NCBI GenBank assembly: GCA_900088475.1
Contig: FLMG01001385.1
Span: 1-47,178 of the forward strand
Direction: 5' to 3'
DNA length: 47,178 nt
Origin: Hyphochytrium catenoides
Taxonomy: Eukaryota; Sar; Hyphochytriomycetes; Hyphochytriales; Hyphochytriaceae
Shown here piece by piece: positions 26,290-39,719 of this stretch. The notes under the pieces are model-generated. The model was not told where the DNA came from, did no database searches, and worked only from the letters and a program-made list of their open reading frames with translations. Both the position numbers and the translations under genes were made by a program. Within the stretch, counting starts at the first letter, position 1. The number at the start of each line of letters is the position of its first letter.

Positions 26290-29200
26290 ATGGGTGTCCC
26301 GGCCTTCTATCGGTGGCTGAGTGAGAAATATGGGCAGATTGTGGTGGATTGCATGGAAGAGCGTGCCACTGTCGTGGATGGTCACGTCATACCCCTCGAC
26401 CTTACGAGCCCGAACCCGAATGGGGTCGAGGTAGGGACTCAGATACGTTCCCGTTTTCGTTTGCCTTGTTCTGATCATTGCAACTCTCTGCTTCCCCCTT
26501 GTGCCTCGTCTCTCCCCCTATGCCCAAACCCATCGGCTGGCTGCTGGTGGCAGTTTGACAATCTCTATATTGATATGAATGGTATCATTCATCCGTGTGC
26601 GCACCCGGAAGATGCTCCTCAGCCCTCATCGGAGGAGGAGATGTATGTCAACATCTTCAAGGTAGGACGGTCAACTCTTCTTGGTTTGGTGTTCAACCTG
26701 ACACAGGCCATAGCACTTCAGCAGGGTACTTTTAGACCTGCTGATTAGTTCTTTCGTCTCTTAAGCCTCTGGCACGACTCTTGACTCTGAGAGGTTGTCT
26801 CCCCTGTCCGCCTCTACCTCCATCGATGGTACATACTCTTATCTAGTCCCTGCGCCTTTGCTTGCTCTATGCTTTTTGGCTCTTCTCCACCATTACCTAT
26901 CTATCTAATCATTCCTTGTTCGTCCCTCCTCGTGGCAGTATGTTGACCGCCTAGTCGCGGCTGTCAGACCTCGTCGCGTACTCTACATGGCTGTGGACGG
27001 CGTTGCACCTAGAGCGAAGATGAACCAACAGCGTTCTAGACGGTTCCGTACCGCTCAAGATGATAAGCACAGGCAAGAGCTCTATGAGAAGGCCGTCGAG
27101 GAACTTAAGGCGATGGGTAGAACAGATATCCCTCCAGAAAAGGACTCTTGGGACAGCAATGTTATCACCCCAGGCACAGAGTTCATGTGGAAGCTCTCTA
27201 AATACTTGCAATATTATGTGTACTACAAGCAGAATACTGATAAGGCCTGGGCTCAGATAAAGGTATGTTTTAGCCACACTTAGGACAAGTAAGCGGCAGC
27301 AGAATAAGCAGCTCACGTTCTCCTGTCCCTATGCGTCTCTGCTTCCTTTGGTTCTCTTCCATCCATAAGGCCAACGTCGACCTTCTCTTGAGCAAAGAAC
27401 ATTATCGCCTGACCGGTTTTACGTCTAGGTTATCATCTCCGATGCGAGCGTGCCTGGAGAGGGAGAACACAAGTTAATGGCCTATATTCGCCAGCAAAGA
27501 GCTCAACCAGGCTATGACCCCAACCAGCGCCATGTGTTGCATGGCTTAGATGCTGATCTTATTATGCTCGGTCTTGCTACACATGAGCCAAACTTTTCCA
27601 TCCTGAGAGAGCAGGTCGGCATGATGAAGCAGACTCCTTCTTCATGCCTTCTTCCACGGCTTTCCTTCAGTCAACTTTTCTGACCTGTCGTTTCAAGCTC
27701 AACCGTTTAGAAGAAGCTGATCTTTACCTTTGCCTTCGACAGGTATTCTTCGGTCGGCAAGGTAATGCAACAGCGAAAGGGGCAGAGAATGGAGAAAATG
27801 CAGCACCCGAAGTCCCCACCCCTAAGATAGGAGAGGTATAAGCGGCTTCTTTTCCAGACAGCTGCCATGTCTCTAACACATCACTGCCCATGTTATCCCT
27901 CCCGCCGACACATGACACATGTTCAGTATGGAGATAGTGACGGAGACTTCGTCTTTAGGAAGCCGCTTCAATTTCTTCATATCTCAATACTCCGAGAATA
28001 TTTGAAGTGGGAGTTCAAAGTAAGGGACTCAGTGCCAGTCTCATCTGTGATGCATATGTGTGCTTTAATTCGCGTTCGTATAAGTCGCTCTCGCTTAGTT
28101 TGCACTCGTTGGGATCTGCGATCTGCCAGGCACCTGCCTTGCCTTTCGGTCCGACATTAGTCAACCAGTCTTTGTGTCCTCCTACTCGGCCGTTAATCAT
28201 GCATGCCCGTGACCCGATCTATGGAACAGGTCTTAGAGACTGTGGTACCATTTGGTTATGACTTCGAGCGCGTAGTGGATGACTTTGTATTCATGTGCTT
28301 TTTCGTGGGAAATGATTTCCTGCCCCACTTACCAGCGTTGGATATTAGGTAGGTCCTCGCTCCCTGAGTCCTCCGTGTTCATACGTTATTTTGTGTAGGG
28401 CATTGGGCCGAAGTGCCGGTGCTCCTCTGTCCCACGCGGACTTCATCTCTGCTTGACTTCTGTCAAGCCAACCTTGGCATGCCTGGTGTGCGTAGGTGGT
28501 AGACTCATTTGTCTCTTTTACTTAGGGATGGCGCCATTGACTTTCTTTTTGCCGTCTACAAGCGCATTCTGCCATCATTAGGAGACTATCTCACCAATGC
28601 AGGTAAGTTTCTAGGCACACTACTGTGCTCAGTTTCTTAAGCACGGTGTTCGTCTTTACCAGTCCTCTTTAAGACAGGCTATTAATGGCCTTGCCAAGCA
28701 AATTCAATAGTGCCGATACAAACGGCCGGGGATCTTTGGGGTTTCCAGCAGTTTACTAAGCCTTTATGTCTTTATGCTGACAGGAGTGGTCAATCTATCC
28801 AAGGCCGATGTCCTTCTTGCTGAGGTTGGCAAAGTCGAGGATGAGGTCTTCAAGAGAAAACGAGAAAAAGAAGAAAGATCCAAATGGAGAAGAGAGCAGA
28901 GAAAGGCATTCGACCGCAATCGAAGGCGCCCAGACTTCGAAAAGAATGCAGCGCGACAAGTGGTTGGAAGTGCTGTGGCACTGGAACCGGACAAGACCCC
29001 TCAGATGATGAAAAGAAGGGCTCCACCGTCGGAAAGCGAAAATGCTGCGGCCGCGAAAAAGCTCCGGTAGGTGTGCGGGCAAGCAAAGAGGGAGAAGCTC
29101 AGTACCGTGCTTTTGGTGACAGAGGCCGCACAGCCGATGCATAAACGTGGATGGATAGATTCAAAAGAAAGATAATTGCTGGTGCATTCACGAGTATAGG

Positions 29201-32200
29201 ATACCATGCAAGGTTGGATCTTAAACTCCCTAACCGTGCCATGCAGCGCCCAGCTGATGGGTGAAGAAGATGTACCGGGACCTATTGAAGTTGTTGTCAC
29301 GAAGTAAGGGCCAATGCTTTACAACGTTTGCAAAGGGAAGACCTAAGCCTTTTTCCACTTTGATTCTTGCTTCCTGCTGCAACTTCATCTTCAGGGTAGC
29401 TACCGATGAAGAAGGTGACAGTCAGAGCCAGTCTGAAGATCCCATGAGCACTCCTAGCAAGGGAGCGGAGGGTGGGGACTCGGAAGTAAACTCAGTGGCC
29501 TCAGTCCCGGACTCACCTTTAGTCCCTGACTCGCCTATTGGGGGCAACCTATTCCCATATGAGAGTGATAAGGATGAGGTTAGTGGTCCTCATTCTCCAC
29601 GTGGTGGTCGTAGGGGCAACGTCTCTCTTTGTGAGCTTCTCAAGCCTTTGAATCAGATCTGCATCTGGTAGCTTCAATATCCCTTTCTTGTTGTGTGCTT
29701 GATGTATATACGTCTTCTCTTTCTGTCGGAAAAGATGCTGAGCTGTTTTAGTCCTTCATCACCCCAATCTCGTTTCTCATGCATTGTCTTCAGGCCGAGA
29801 ACAGCGTAAAACTCATGCTCAAGCGCAAGCTCAAGGAGTTAGAGGTAAGACAGATCTATTATCGTCGCATTGACTAGGCACCCTTATGGATTTTACTGCT
29901 TTCAGGAGAAAGAGCTGGACCAGTACCGTGAGAATGTGAAGGACAATGTTAGGTTAGGGGAGCATGGATGGAAGGACCGTTACTACTCAGACAAGCTTAA
30001 GATGGAAGACTTTGAGAAAGGTAAGCTGGCCCAATAATCAGTCTCCTTTTTGTTCGGCACGCGCGTTTCCATGTAATCTCCTGTTCCCGTCGTTGATCTG
30101 ATGGCCCTTCTATCCCCAGGGGGAGGCAAGGAACGCCTGTGCAAGGCCTACGTAGAGGGTTTATGCTGGGTGATGCTCTATTACTATAAGGGCTGTCCAT
30201 CTTGGAACTGGTTTTATCCATTCCACTATGCGCCATTTGCCTCAGACCTGGTAAATATTGACAGGTTTGACATAAAGTTCGAACAGTCGCAGCCATTTAG
30301 ACCCTTTGACCAGGTAAGGGAAGGAAGCTAACGTTGTTCTCTTTTAAGGAGCTAAGACCTTTACTGGTTGGCGAATGCCTTGAGTCCCATCCACCATTTT
30401 CTTTATTTATCCTTTTCAGCTGTCTAGCTTGAGAGGCCTCTGCAGGGTTCCATGTTCATGTTTAGTCTTAATTTATGCTACGGGGCGCCGGAGTGGGAAA
30501 AGAGTGAAAGGTCCTCGTGGGTTCCTGGTTCCTTTTGAATTATCTTCGGCGAATTCATATCGGTCCCAGTAGGTCTAATGTGGTGCCTTTTTTGTCGCTG
30601 ACAGCTAATGGCGGTTCTGCCCGGACGGAGTGCGCATGCACTGCCAAAGCCTTGCCGATGGCTGATGAATGACGAGGAGTCTCCCATCATTGACTTTTAT
30701 CCTACAGAGGTGCCTCTTGATCCAAATGGGAAAGCAATGCCATGGTAAGTAGACGTGCGCCACCTCTCAATGTTCAGAACCATTCTTAGCTGCGCCGTGC
30801 CTATCCAGCTTGTGAGAGTCCACTCTTGAAAGATATTTCTGCCGCTGCGAAGGCGATTCTCTCATCCTTTCACCATCATTGCTTACTATAACTGGCCCAT
30901 TCTCATTAGGTTATTTGTGGTGCTGCTACCATTCATCGAGGAACAGCGTCTTCTGGATGCGATCAAACCGGTTGAGCAACACTTTACACCGGTAGAACAC
31001 GAACGGAACCGACGTCATGGCGATGAGCTTTTGTTTCTCCATGACTCTAACCCCGTCATGGAGTTCATTCCTGGTAAGCACCTTGCTTTCCGTCCTAAAT
31101 GAGGAGAGTGATAAAGGCTTCGACTGCGTCTTCCATAGGTTTATGTAGCTGAATATCTCCACTTAGCCATCTTACACCATTAACCTTAAGTTGCATGGAA
31201 GGCTGCTCGTTTACTTTCGCTTTGCCTCTACTAATCTATGGAGTTATGGGCATTCTCTGCTGTCCTATAAACCCACCTCCTTATGATATCGTTTCTAGAG
31301 GAGTTTGATGAGATAGAGCTAGACGCTCACAAGACCAAAGGCTTCAGTGGGACCGTCAAGAAGTGGAGCAAAGCGATAGGTATGAGAAACGTTGTGCCCA
31401 TAAGCAGCCATATTCACTACCACTAGTATCTCTCTGGCATTTGGTCTGAGAATGAAGAGCTATCTAAGCTGTCAAGGTGTTCTTGGAGGAACTGTACTTC
31501 GTATATCTTAAAATCTCGGTTGCGTCTGCTAATGATTGCTCTTCCTTTTGGCGTCATATCAGCTGTCGGTGCCATAGTTCCTGCCCCGGAACTACCTCGA
31601 GACGCCTTACAAACTGTTAAGGACAATCTCGTCCACGCGTTCTGGTCAGTGCTTTAGAACGTCTATATGTGATCATGGCTGCTCGCCCAAAACTTCCTGC
31701 AAGTGCTTTATGATGTTCTTGGAAGGCTTCGTGTCACTTCGATGGCTTTCTTACACGCTTACTCGTAAATGTGCAGCTATCAAATGCCTCCACCCGGAGA
31801 GCATATTTGCCGCTTCCTACCAGGAACTGTCGAACCTCCACCGATCCTCCAACCTCATCACCTAGTTCCAAGAGTTCCAAGACTGAGCCGGGAAAGTGCT
31901 AACATGGTAGAGCTCGCTACTCCTGCAGACCGGTAAGGTGTCCAGCATAATGTATTTGTTGAGCCTGTTTCCTTCTACAAGTCCTTCTAAATCCAGGTAG
32001 ACATTGACCATCGTCCTTGCCGCCGTATTGTTTTCCGCCGAATGTAGGATGATTCGACACTCTTTGGGCGTCTCGAACAGCTATTTTGGAGGTCAGCACG
32101 ACCTAGGCTCTGCAGCATACAACAGGAATTGGGGCACTAACGAGCCAAGGCCGAAACATATTCGATTTGGGGAAGGGGATGGTCAGCTCCCTACTCCGCC

Positions 32201-33463
32201 AATGAATCCGTTCATGCAAGGACGAGGGTATGGGAGGTGAGTAAAGAGGCAGAGAGTGCTAATGGCTCGGCCTTCAGATGAGCAGTCCTGCTCTTTGTTG
32301 CCTGAGACTTCTGCTGTCGCTTGGACGCTTCCTGTGACACTCTTCTAGCTCTGGTATTCGATAACTTGGTCACGAGTTTGTTGAGCTTTGTCCGGCATAG
32401 GAAGCTTTGATAGTCTAACAAATTGGTTGATTATATTGTGCCACCGCTTTCTTGACAGGGGCGCACCGCAGTACCAGAATCAGTCGTATCATCGATCCGC
32501 TTCCCCACCTATTCGACCTCCTCTCTCCCAACATCACCTCGGAGCCTTCAGGCATCAACAAGAGAGCTATGACGGCTATCAGGATCGGGGAAGAGGATCT
32601 GCAGTTCCTTCTTCTCGCTTTTCGTATAGCAGCGACAATCGCCAATATGGCTCCCAAACATACGACTCGCGTCCTTATGACTCGAGGAGAGGACAGGAAA
32701 GAGGCCCTTCTTCCCGATCAACAGTTGAGTCTTCGTACGGCCGGTCCGACCCAAGGTAAAAGTCTACCTTCCTCCGCTTCTTTATTTAGACAGGCTATAT
32801 GATATACTCAACCTTGCTCGGCGCAGGAGTGGGAGTGGGCAGAGCTATGCAAGAGGAGGACAGTCGTCATCTAGTCGGACAGGACAGTATTCTGGAGACA
32901 GGTAGGGGAACAAGGAGAGCTTATCCATGACAAACTTTGCTCCTCAATAAGTTTCTAACCTTGTACTGCCCGATTGGGAACCGTAATAGCAGATATGGTT
33001 CAGGATACGACTATAGAGGGACGTCACAGTCAACGGCACAGCGCTCAGGAGCCCACGCTTATCCTGTTCAAGGAGCGGGGGATAGAGGAAGAACTACTTC
33101 TGCCTATGGTGCTCCTACTCATCCAACCCAGCGGCAGGCAGCTCCTTATTACCCCTCTCCAGCCCCGCCTCCTCATTCTGGATATCCAATGGCCCCGGGT
33201 GTCACTAGAGTGGTAAGCTATCAAAGTCAGGAAGATCAGGCTCCGCGCTCGGCCTTGCATAATCTTTATCCTCTCTTTCTTCTACATGCACGCTAATATG
33301 ATAGGTTTCCTTCCCAACTTCTCTACAGCCAGCGGCGGTCCCTCCCCCAGCTTCAAATCCTGCCTCTCTGCTCGAGTCTCTGCAGGCAGGACTGCGCTCT
33401 ATGCACAGTCAGAGGCAGGCACAGCAGCAACCACCACCATCACGACACACCCATAGGCGTTAG
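26290..33463 (+). CDS. XRN2: nuclear 5'-3' exoribonuclease XRN2/Rat1, 23 exons
   Basis: Processive 5'-3' exonuclease for rRNA/snoRNA processing and transcription termination. Exons: 26290-26430, 26554-26661, 26939-27262, 27429-27614, 27743-27835, 27927-28019, 28230-28348, 28526-28602, 28784-29066, 29395-29578, 29794-29844, 29906-30020, 30120-30313, 30605-30744, 30910-31073, 31299-31379, 31563-31644, 31777-31932, 32048-32236, 32459-32755, 32827-32901, 32990-33212, 33305-33463. All joins keep frame and give 1177 aa. Signature blocks: [93 protein letters not shown]-like [17 protein letters not shown], and [12 protein letters not shown]. The family's metal-binding acidic residues appear intact. 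The cysteine-containing insert of human XRN2 after the HEPNF block is replaced by a cysteine-free Ala/Glu/Pro stretch. The last 350 residues are a Tyr/Gly/Arg/Ser/Gln low-complexity tail. Confidence 0.96.
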
Positions 33464-34274
33464 GAAGCCTATTTATACTCTTCTCTCTCGTTCTCTGCCC
33501 TTCTCAAACCTGTGCTGCCTGTTCTTTTCGTTCACATACTCTAATGTCGCCATCTGTAGCATAATGAAGAGAGCAGGGATGGTCCTGCCTTATCACCCTA
33601 TCATCCAAAGCGCTGTGCACACGTTAAACCACCATTTGTTAGGACTTGAAAAAGATTAAAAGCGAGAGCGAAGCGGACGGGTGAGGTGCACGGGTAGCAA
33701 GCTAGCAGGAAAGGAGAGTTTGATCTATGTGAGGAAGCGAGATAAGCGTCACCGAGTCGGCTCGAAAGACAGGCGGTGATGTCTGGTCTATAGGGAAGAG
33801 GGACAGGACAGGGATGTCGTTTGACGAAATCCAGAGCCGCTAACGGTCGGTACGGTTTGGGGGTTATTGGAGCCTTCACCGTTGCAGAGGTTTACGTCTC
33901 TCAGCACGGCGACCCACGTTGTTCACCGTTACCCGCTAGTTTCTTTGGTTTTGATGTTAATGGGGAGGAAGACAGAGAGGGAGAGAGAGAGGGAGAGAGA
34001 GAGAGAGAGAGAGGAGAGAAGAGAGAGAGAGGAGAGGAGAGAAAGAGAGAATAGGAGGAAGTGTCTTTGAAGTTTGCTCGAAGCTCTCACGCTTGCTTGG
34101 TCCTTTCACTTTCGAAACTGAGTCTCCCTGTTAAAGCTCGCCACCGCTCTCTAGGAGGTCAACGCTCTCTTGGCCTGCATGAGATCAGCTGTAAGCACAG
34201 TGAGGATTTGAAGAGAGAGAGGTACAGCTTCCCAAGAGCGAGAGAGAGAGAGAGCACGAGTGCGGGTGCTCAAC
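33464..34274. other. intergenic region between XRN2 and the EH-domain gene
   Basis: 811 bases between co-oriented genes. It holds a GA-rich patch at about 33969-34051 and another short one near 34232-34255, just before the next start codon. Frames here are short. Presumably XRN2 3' end and promoter/5' leader of the EH gene. Confidence 0.55.
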
Positions 34275-37200
34275 ATGCACTACGGAATGAACATGAACTC
34301 TTCACAAGGAGGAGGAGGAGGGAACAGGCCTTCTTTCTCCTCAGCTAGTCCCTCTCCTCTGGCGGGCGGAACGCCTCCTTCTGGAAGGACATCGGCGGTA
34401 CTCTCTCCATCATTAGGTAGAGCACAGGGTCCTCCTCAGAGCCAGGTTCCCTCAGCTCCGTCGTACACCTTCCCTCCGGCCTCAGGACCTTATTATCAAG
34501 CACAATCCTCTCTTCCTCTCTCTTCTGCGCGACCTGCAGGAGGAGACGCTTTCTCTTCCATCCCAGTAGGCCTGCCTACCTCCTCTCTTCCCTCCGTGGC
34601 CTATCCTCAGCAGTACCCTGCCTCTTCGCCTATGCCCTACCTTCAACATCAACAGCCAATGCCTGGAATGTATGGCCAGGCTGCCCCGATGGCAACGCCT
34701 GCCTTTCACTCTCAAGGAGCAGGAGGAGGGATGGGTTTCTCCCCTTCTTCCGCCTTTCTGCCTCCTCCGCCTGCTGGAGCCTTTGGCAGCACTTCTGGAG
34801 CTATGGGACCTGGCTACGTGGCTTCTCCGCAGCCTCTCTCTTTCGCCTCTACCTCGTCTTCTTCCTCTGTCCCGACTGCTTACCCTGCCAATAACTCCTC
34901 CGCGATGTACGGAAGACCTTCCCATCAGGGAGCAGACAGTTCTTCATCCTTTCCACTCCCTTCTTCCAGCGCTATGTCTGCTAATGGAGCGCTAGGAGGA
35001 GATGGAAGTGGAGGAGGAAGCTCCTCTCCTTCTCTCTCTTCTCCATCATTCTCCTCCTCGCCCCTTTGGATCCCTAAGAGTAACCTGGAGGCAAAGTACT
35101 ACGAGGATCTATTTGACTTTGCGGATATGAGGCGAACGGGGATGCTGCAGGGGAAGGAAGCTGTCGAGTTCTTCTCCCGAAGTGGTCTTCCCAAGCATAC
35201 GCTTAGGGAGGTAAGAGAGATAGCAACAGGACAAAGAGACAGAGAGAGGGATGCCGTGAGAATTTTGGAAAGACAAGGCGGCTGTCTGGCCGAGGGGTAG
35301 TTGAGGGCAAGTCAGAGAGGCACAGAGGCGAGAGAAGGAAGAATGAAGTAAACAGAGAGCGAAAGAGAGAGAGAGAGGGGGGAAGAGTGAGAGAGAATGT
35401 GTGAGAGAGAGAAGGGTGAGCCTTAAAAGTCAGAAGACGCGTCGCTTTACTGGTGCGGGCATGTGGTTTTTGGCAGCATACAATCAGAGTGGTGACAGAC
35501 ACGGGATATAGGCATCGGTCGAGGGGGAGAACGAAAAAGAGCTATTGGAGATGGAGGTGGACAGGGAAGACAAGAGATGGGGAAAGAAGAGAGATCGAGG
35601 AGCTAAAAAACGTCTAAGCTGTGCGGCACATCTCTAAACATTTGACTCCTCAGATCTGGCGGCTGTCCGACGTCTCAAGAGCAAACGCGCTGCGAAAACA
35701 GGATTTCTTTGTGGCGATGAGACTTCTAGCCATGGCACAGCAAGGTAGGAAGCTCTACTCATCTCTTCGAGCCTTAATCAGGATGGGGAGGGGCAGGCTC
35801 CATCATTCAACTGACGTGCTTGCACCCTCATCACCTTGCCTCTCTGTCGCTGTCACTTCGGTTTCCTTTCTCTCTCTCTCTCTTCTCTCTCTCTCACTCT
35901 TTTTTCTCACTTTCTCACCTACCTCGCTGTCCTTTCTAAGCCGGCGTTTTGCTCCTTTTGTCTCTCCATGTCCCACGCCTGATCCTCTTGTTGGTTCCTA
36001 GGCCATCCAGTGACTGCTGACCGGCTCCAGGAGCTTGGAAATGAGCCTCTTGCCATTGCAAAGCTGCAGGGTGTTCCCCAACCTCCGGAGATACTCACGC
36101 GTCCTCCAGCACAGCCTCCTCGCTTTCAGGTGCTGAACGATATCTGCCTTTCTCCTAGTTTTCTGCCACTGGGGAGATCTCTCGTTCTTCTGAGGATCAT
36201 CTCTGGCACCACGGCCCTCTCTCCCTGTATATCTCTATTATTCTCTGCGGTTCTGAGTGTGCTGAGTCTCCTCTCTGTAAAACATTTCAGGAGGATCCCA
36301 CAGCCAGCAGCACCACTTCTGTGGCTCCTCCAACGCTTTCACCCTTGCAAGCAGGAATGCAAGGTAAGTGGCGGGAGCTGTCCTTACCAATGAGAAGGAG
36401 AGACACGAAGAGCTAGCTCAGTAACAAGAGAACGACAATGCTTAGCCTTCGTGTAGAAGAGAGATCCTACTAATATCCAGAAGGCACTCGTGAGGTGGCA
36501 AGCGGCGCTTGACAGAGAGAAGATAACAACCGTTCGAAGGGGTGGACGAGAGTTAGAAGAGTCTAAGTTGTTGCTCCGGTCGCCTTAGGTCCTGATGCAT
36601 ACCTGGCCATGCGGATGCCACAGCTGCAGCAGCAACAAAGCAGCGGTAGGATTGCTATCTTGCAACTAAACGTCAGCCGCAAGCCCTAACCCTTTTCTCA
36701 CCTTCTCCCGCTTGGCCTCTTTCCTGCCAACATTTTCTCTCACTCTCCTTTCTCCATAAATAACGTTGTTGTCTCTGCATAGACCATCCTCCTCAGTCTC
36801 TGGGTCTCAGCTTGTCAGCTCCTACATCATTTGCGGCCCCCGTACCGTCGGCTCCTGCCTCTGCACCTTCTGGTACAGCTCCTCTGCCTTCTTCTCCTTC
36901 CATTCAAACTACATCGGTGCCCCACTCTCCCTGGGATATCAGCGCTGCTGAGATTGCGAACTACGAAAAGTTCTTTGCGTTGCATGCAAACCCGGAAGGA
37001 TATGTCATAGGAAGTACCGCCCTAGGGCTCTTCACTCAGAGCCAACTGCCAAAGGAGGTTGGTCCATTCTGCCCTCGCCCTGAGTGTCTCTCTCGCTCTC
37101 ATTTGTCTGCCCCTGCCCCTGCTTCTCTCCTCTCTCTCTCGTTCTCTCTTTCCCTTGGGTTCTCCTGTTTCCTAGCACCTTTCTTTTTACCAATGCAAGC

Positions 37201-39719
37201 CACTCCTTCTCTTGGCTCTGGCAGGCGACCCCTGCTGTGTTCTGTAGGTCACTTTCTCGATTCTGAGCCTTTTCTCCCCTATTTTCATTCTCTAGACTCT
37301 TCGATCCATCTGGCTGCTATCTGATGCCGATCAAGACAAGAAGCTCCGAAAGGAAGAATTCATAGTGGCGATGCATTTGATTCGCTGCATGAAGAGACAG
37401 AACCTGCCTGTTCCAGAGACACTTCCTCCTCCTTTAAGTGCTATCCTCTCTCCTCCTGTCCTTCCACCTTCTCCATCTCTCTCTTTTGAGACTCTTTCCC
37501 TACAGGACCAAGTTGTACCTTCTGCCCCACAGGCTGCCAAGGAGTCTCTACTTCTGTCTCTTTCGCCACAAACTGCCCCTTCTCCGTCCTCGGCCGAAGT
37601 GCCAGCGTCACCTCTCGAGTTATCATTAGCCAGCAACACCACTTCTTCCTCTTCTCACGCTGTGCCTCCTTCTTCTGTCCCTCCACTGCCATCTTCATCT
37701 TTCCCTACCTCCTCTTCTTCTTCTGCTATTTCTTCCCTTCCTTCTCCTTCTTTACCAATGACGGCTACGTCTCTAGCATCAGTCTCATCCTCAGTCCCAT
37801 CTCCAGCAGCTCCAAGTGTCGTATCAACAGCATATATCTCTCCCTCCTTGTCGTCCACTACTCCTTCTCTGCTTCCTCCTTCTTCCTCTGTCTCTTCTTC
37901 TCTGGCTGCTGCCCCTCTCTCATTTTCATCCACTTCTGGCCAAGGACTGGCGTCCTCCTCGGGTTTCCCCACTTTCTCTCCCACGTTTGCATCCTTCCCT
38001 TCAGCGTCAGCTCCTCCTCTTGCTCCCCCACCAGATGCAAGCAAGCCCTCTAGTCAGGCCGCTTCATCCTTTGGTTCTGTCTCCTCCCAATCTCTGTCGG
38101 GCTTTGGGCCTTCTATATCCTCTCCAATGGCCTCGATGGGCAATGAACCTGAAGTGGGGCTCGCAGGAGGAGAGACATTGTCTTTCTCGCCTTCCTTTCC
38201 GACTGTTTCCTCCCGCATGCTAGTAAGCTCTGGCGCTCTGGGAATGTTAGAGACAAGCTTCGCTTCTCCGTCACTCTCTGCTTCAGCTCCTACCCTGTCC
38301 TCGCCCACCTTTGAAGCTTTCCCTTCGGTACCTCCCTCCACGTCCCGGCCATCCGCCGCCACTTCGCTGTCATCAGCCTTCCAGTCTCAACCTTCTGCGG
38401 TGCTGCCGCCTGCAGGTACGTCGTATCGATTAGCGTGGCAGTCCTAGGGAGGGAGAGGGAGACCGAAGAGAGAGAGAGGAACAGAGAGAAAGAGAAGCGG
38501 GAGAAAGCCAAGGAGAGAGAGAAAAGCGAATAGAGAGAGGTGAGTAAGTAGTTGAAGTTTAGCCTGACCCTTAGGAAGCTGTATCTCTCCATCTAAGATT
38601 ACCTTCCATCTCTTCTCTCTCTCACTCAGGGTCATTTGACACTGCAGCGACCTCAGCCGCCCTGGCTCCTCAAGCAGCGTCCAGCGTTAGCTTGCATCAC
38701 GTCACTCCTCCTCTTCCTGCCTCTCTTGTAAAGAGAAGCACCCAGGCAATGAGGGAAGAGATAGACGGAGCGAGAGAGATACAAAGAGCTCTGCTGAGGT
38801 TGCGAGAGAGCCAGACAGAGATAGCCGACGTGATCCATAGGCTCAAAGACCTAAGAGAGAAGGTAAGGACTGATCCCTCTCGGAGACAGAGCAAGAGAGG
38901 GAAGATAGCCAGCACTAGAAGAAATAGACGTGACTGAAGTCAATAGGATAGAGCTGGAGGTAGACGTTTGAGAGGAAAAAGAGGGAGACCAATAGAGAGA
39001 GGAATGTTCGCTTGACAGTCTCTCCTCTTCCGTTCTTTTAGCGTTCTGCACTTTACGCAGCGATGACCGCCAGGGACAGTGCAAGGAAAGAACTAGAGAT
39101 CTCCTTGACACAGCTGCTTGAGGAAGAAAACGGTGACCAAAGTATAGAGAGGACGACTGTTTCTTATGGTGAGTGGAAGAGTAAGGCATGGCCCCTTTGA
39201 TGGGCTACCATGCCCGCTGGAGAGTAAATGAATCCTTCTTCGACGTGTTTCTGAGCTTCTTCTTACACTGTGCACCCTCTGTCTGTTTTGTCTGCCTGTC
39301 TATCTGCTTCTCTTCCATCTGTCACTTCTCTGTCTCTCTCTCTTTCTCTCTCTTCCCCCCGCTGTCTCAATCTCGATGTCTCTACCTCACTTGCTGTGCC
39401 CCATTTCGTCCCACCAGCGTCCCTCAGACCCCTTATAGAGCAGCTACTAGCCGGGCAGCGTAATTGCAAGGAAAGTCTTAACAGCAGTAATAGCAGCACA
39501 GATGTCGCCGGTGCTCGCCTCAACATGGAAGGGGTAAATGGTGAGCAAAAAAGGATAGAGAAAGCGCCAAATCCTTTCTTCATTTCGACTGCACCTTCCT
39601 CTTTTACTGATTTCTCTCCTAGTCTCTCTCTCTTTTTTTATTTGCTGAGTATCCTTACCACTTAGCCTCCAGGCCGAACTCCGGCTTTCCTGCTGCTGAA
39701 ACCTCTTTCTCTACGCTGA
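34275..39719 (+). CDS. EH-domain protein (EPS15/Pan1-like endocytic adaptor), about 11 exons
   Basis: EH domains bind NPF motifs and act in clathrin-mediated endocytosis. Exons: 34275-35210, 35654-35744, 36002-36129, 36291-36363, 36589-36645, 36783-37057, 37296-38415, 38630-38862, 39042-39168, 39418-39540, 39673-39719; joins keep frame, about 1069 aa. Order: Gly/Ser/Pro/Gln-rich N-terminus (~270 aa); EH1 from KYYEDLFDFADMRRTGML through IWRLSDVSRANALRKQDFFV; Pro-rich linker; EH2 from EIANYEKFFALHANPEGYV through IWLLSDADQDKKLRKEEFIV; a ~330-aa Ser/Pro/Ala linker; then a coiled coil (MREEIDGAREIQRALLRL onward and ARKELEISLTQLLEEE). This is the EPS15/Pan1 layout with two EH domains rather than three. 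The ATG at 34275 is the first in frame. The last exon is uncertain; an alternative exon at about 39792 could extend the end. Confidence 0.85.

Noticed and set aside
37655-38044. 129-codon minus-strand Glu/Gly-rich frame
   Set aside because: It is the shadow of the Ser/Pro linker exon of the EH-domain gene.
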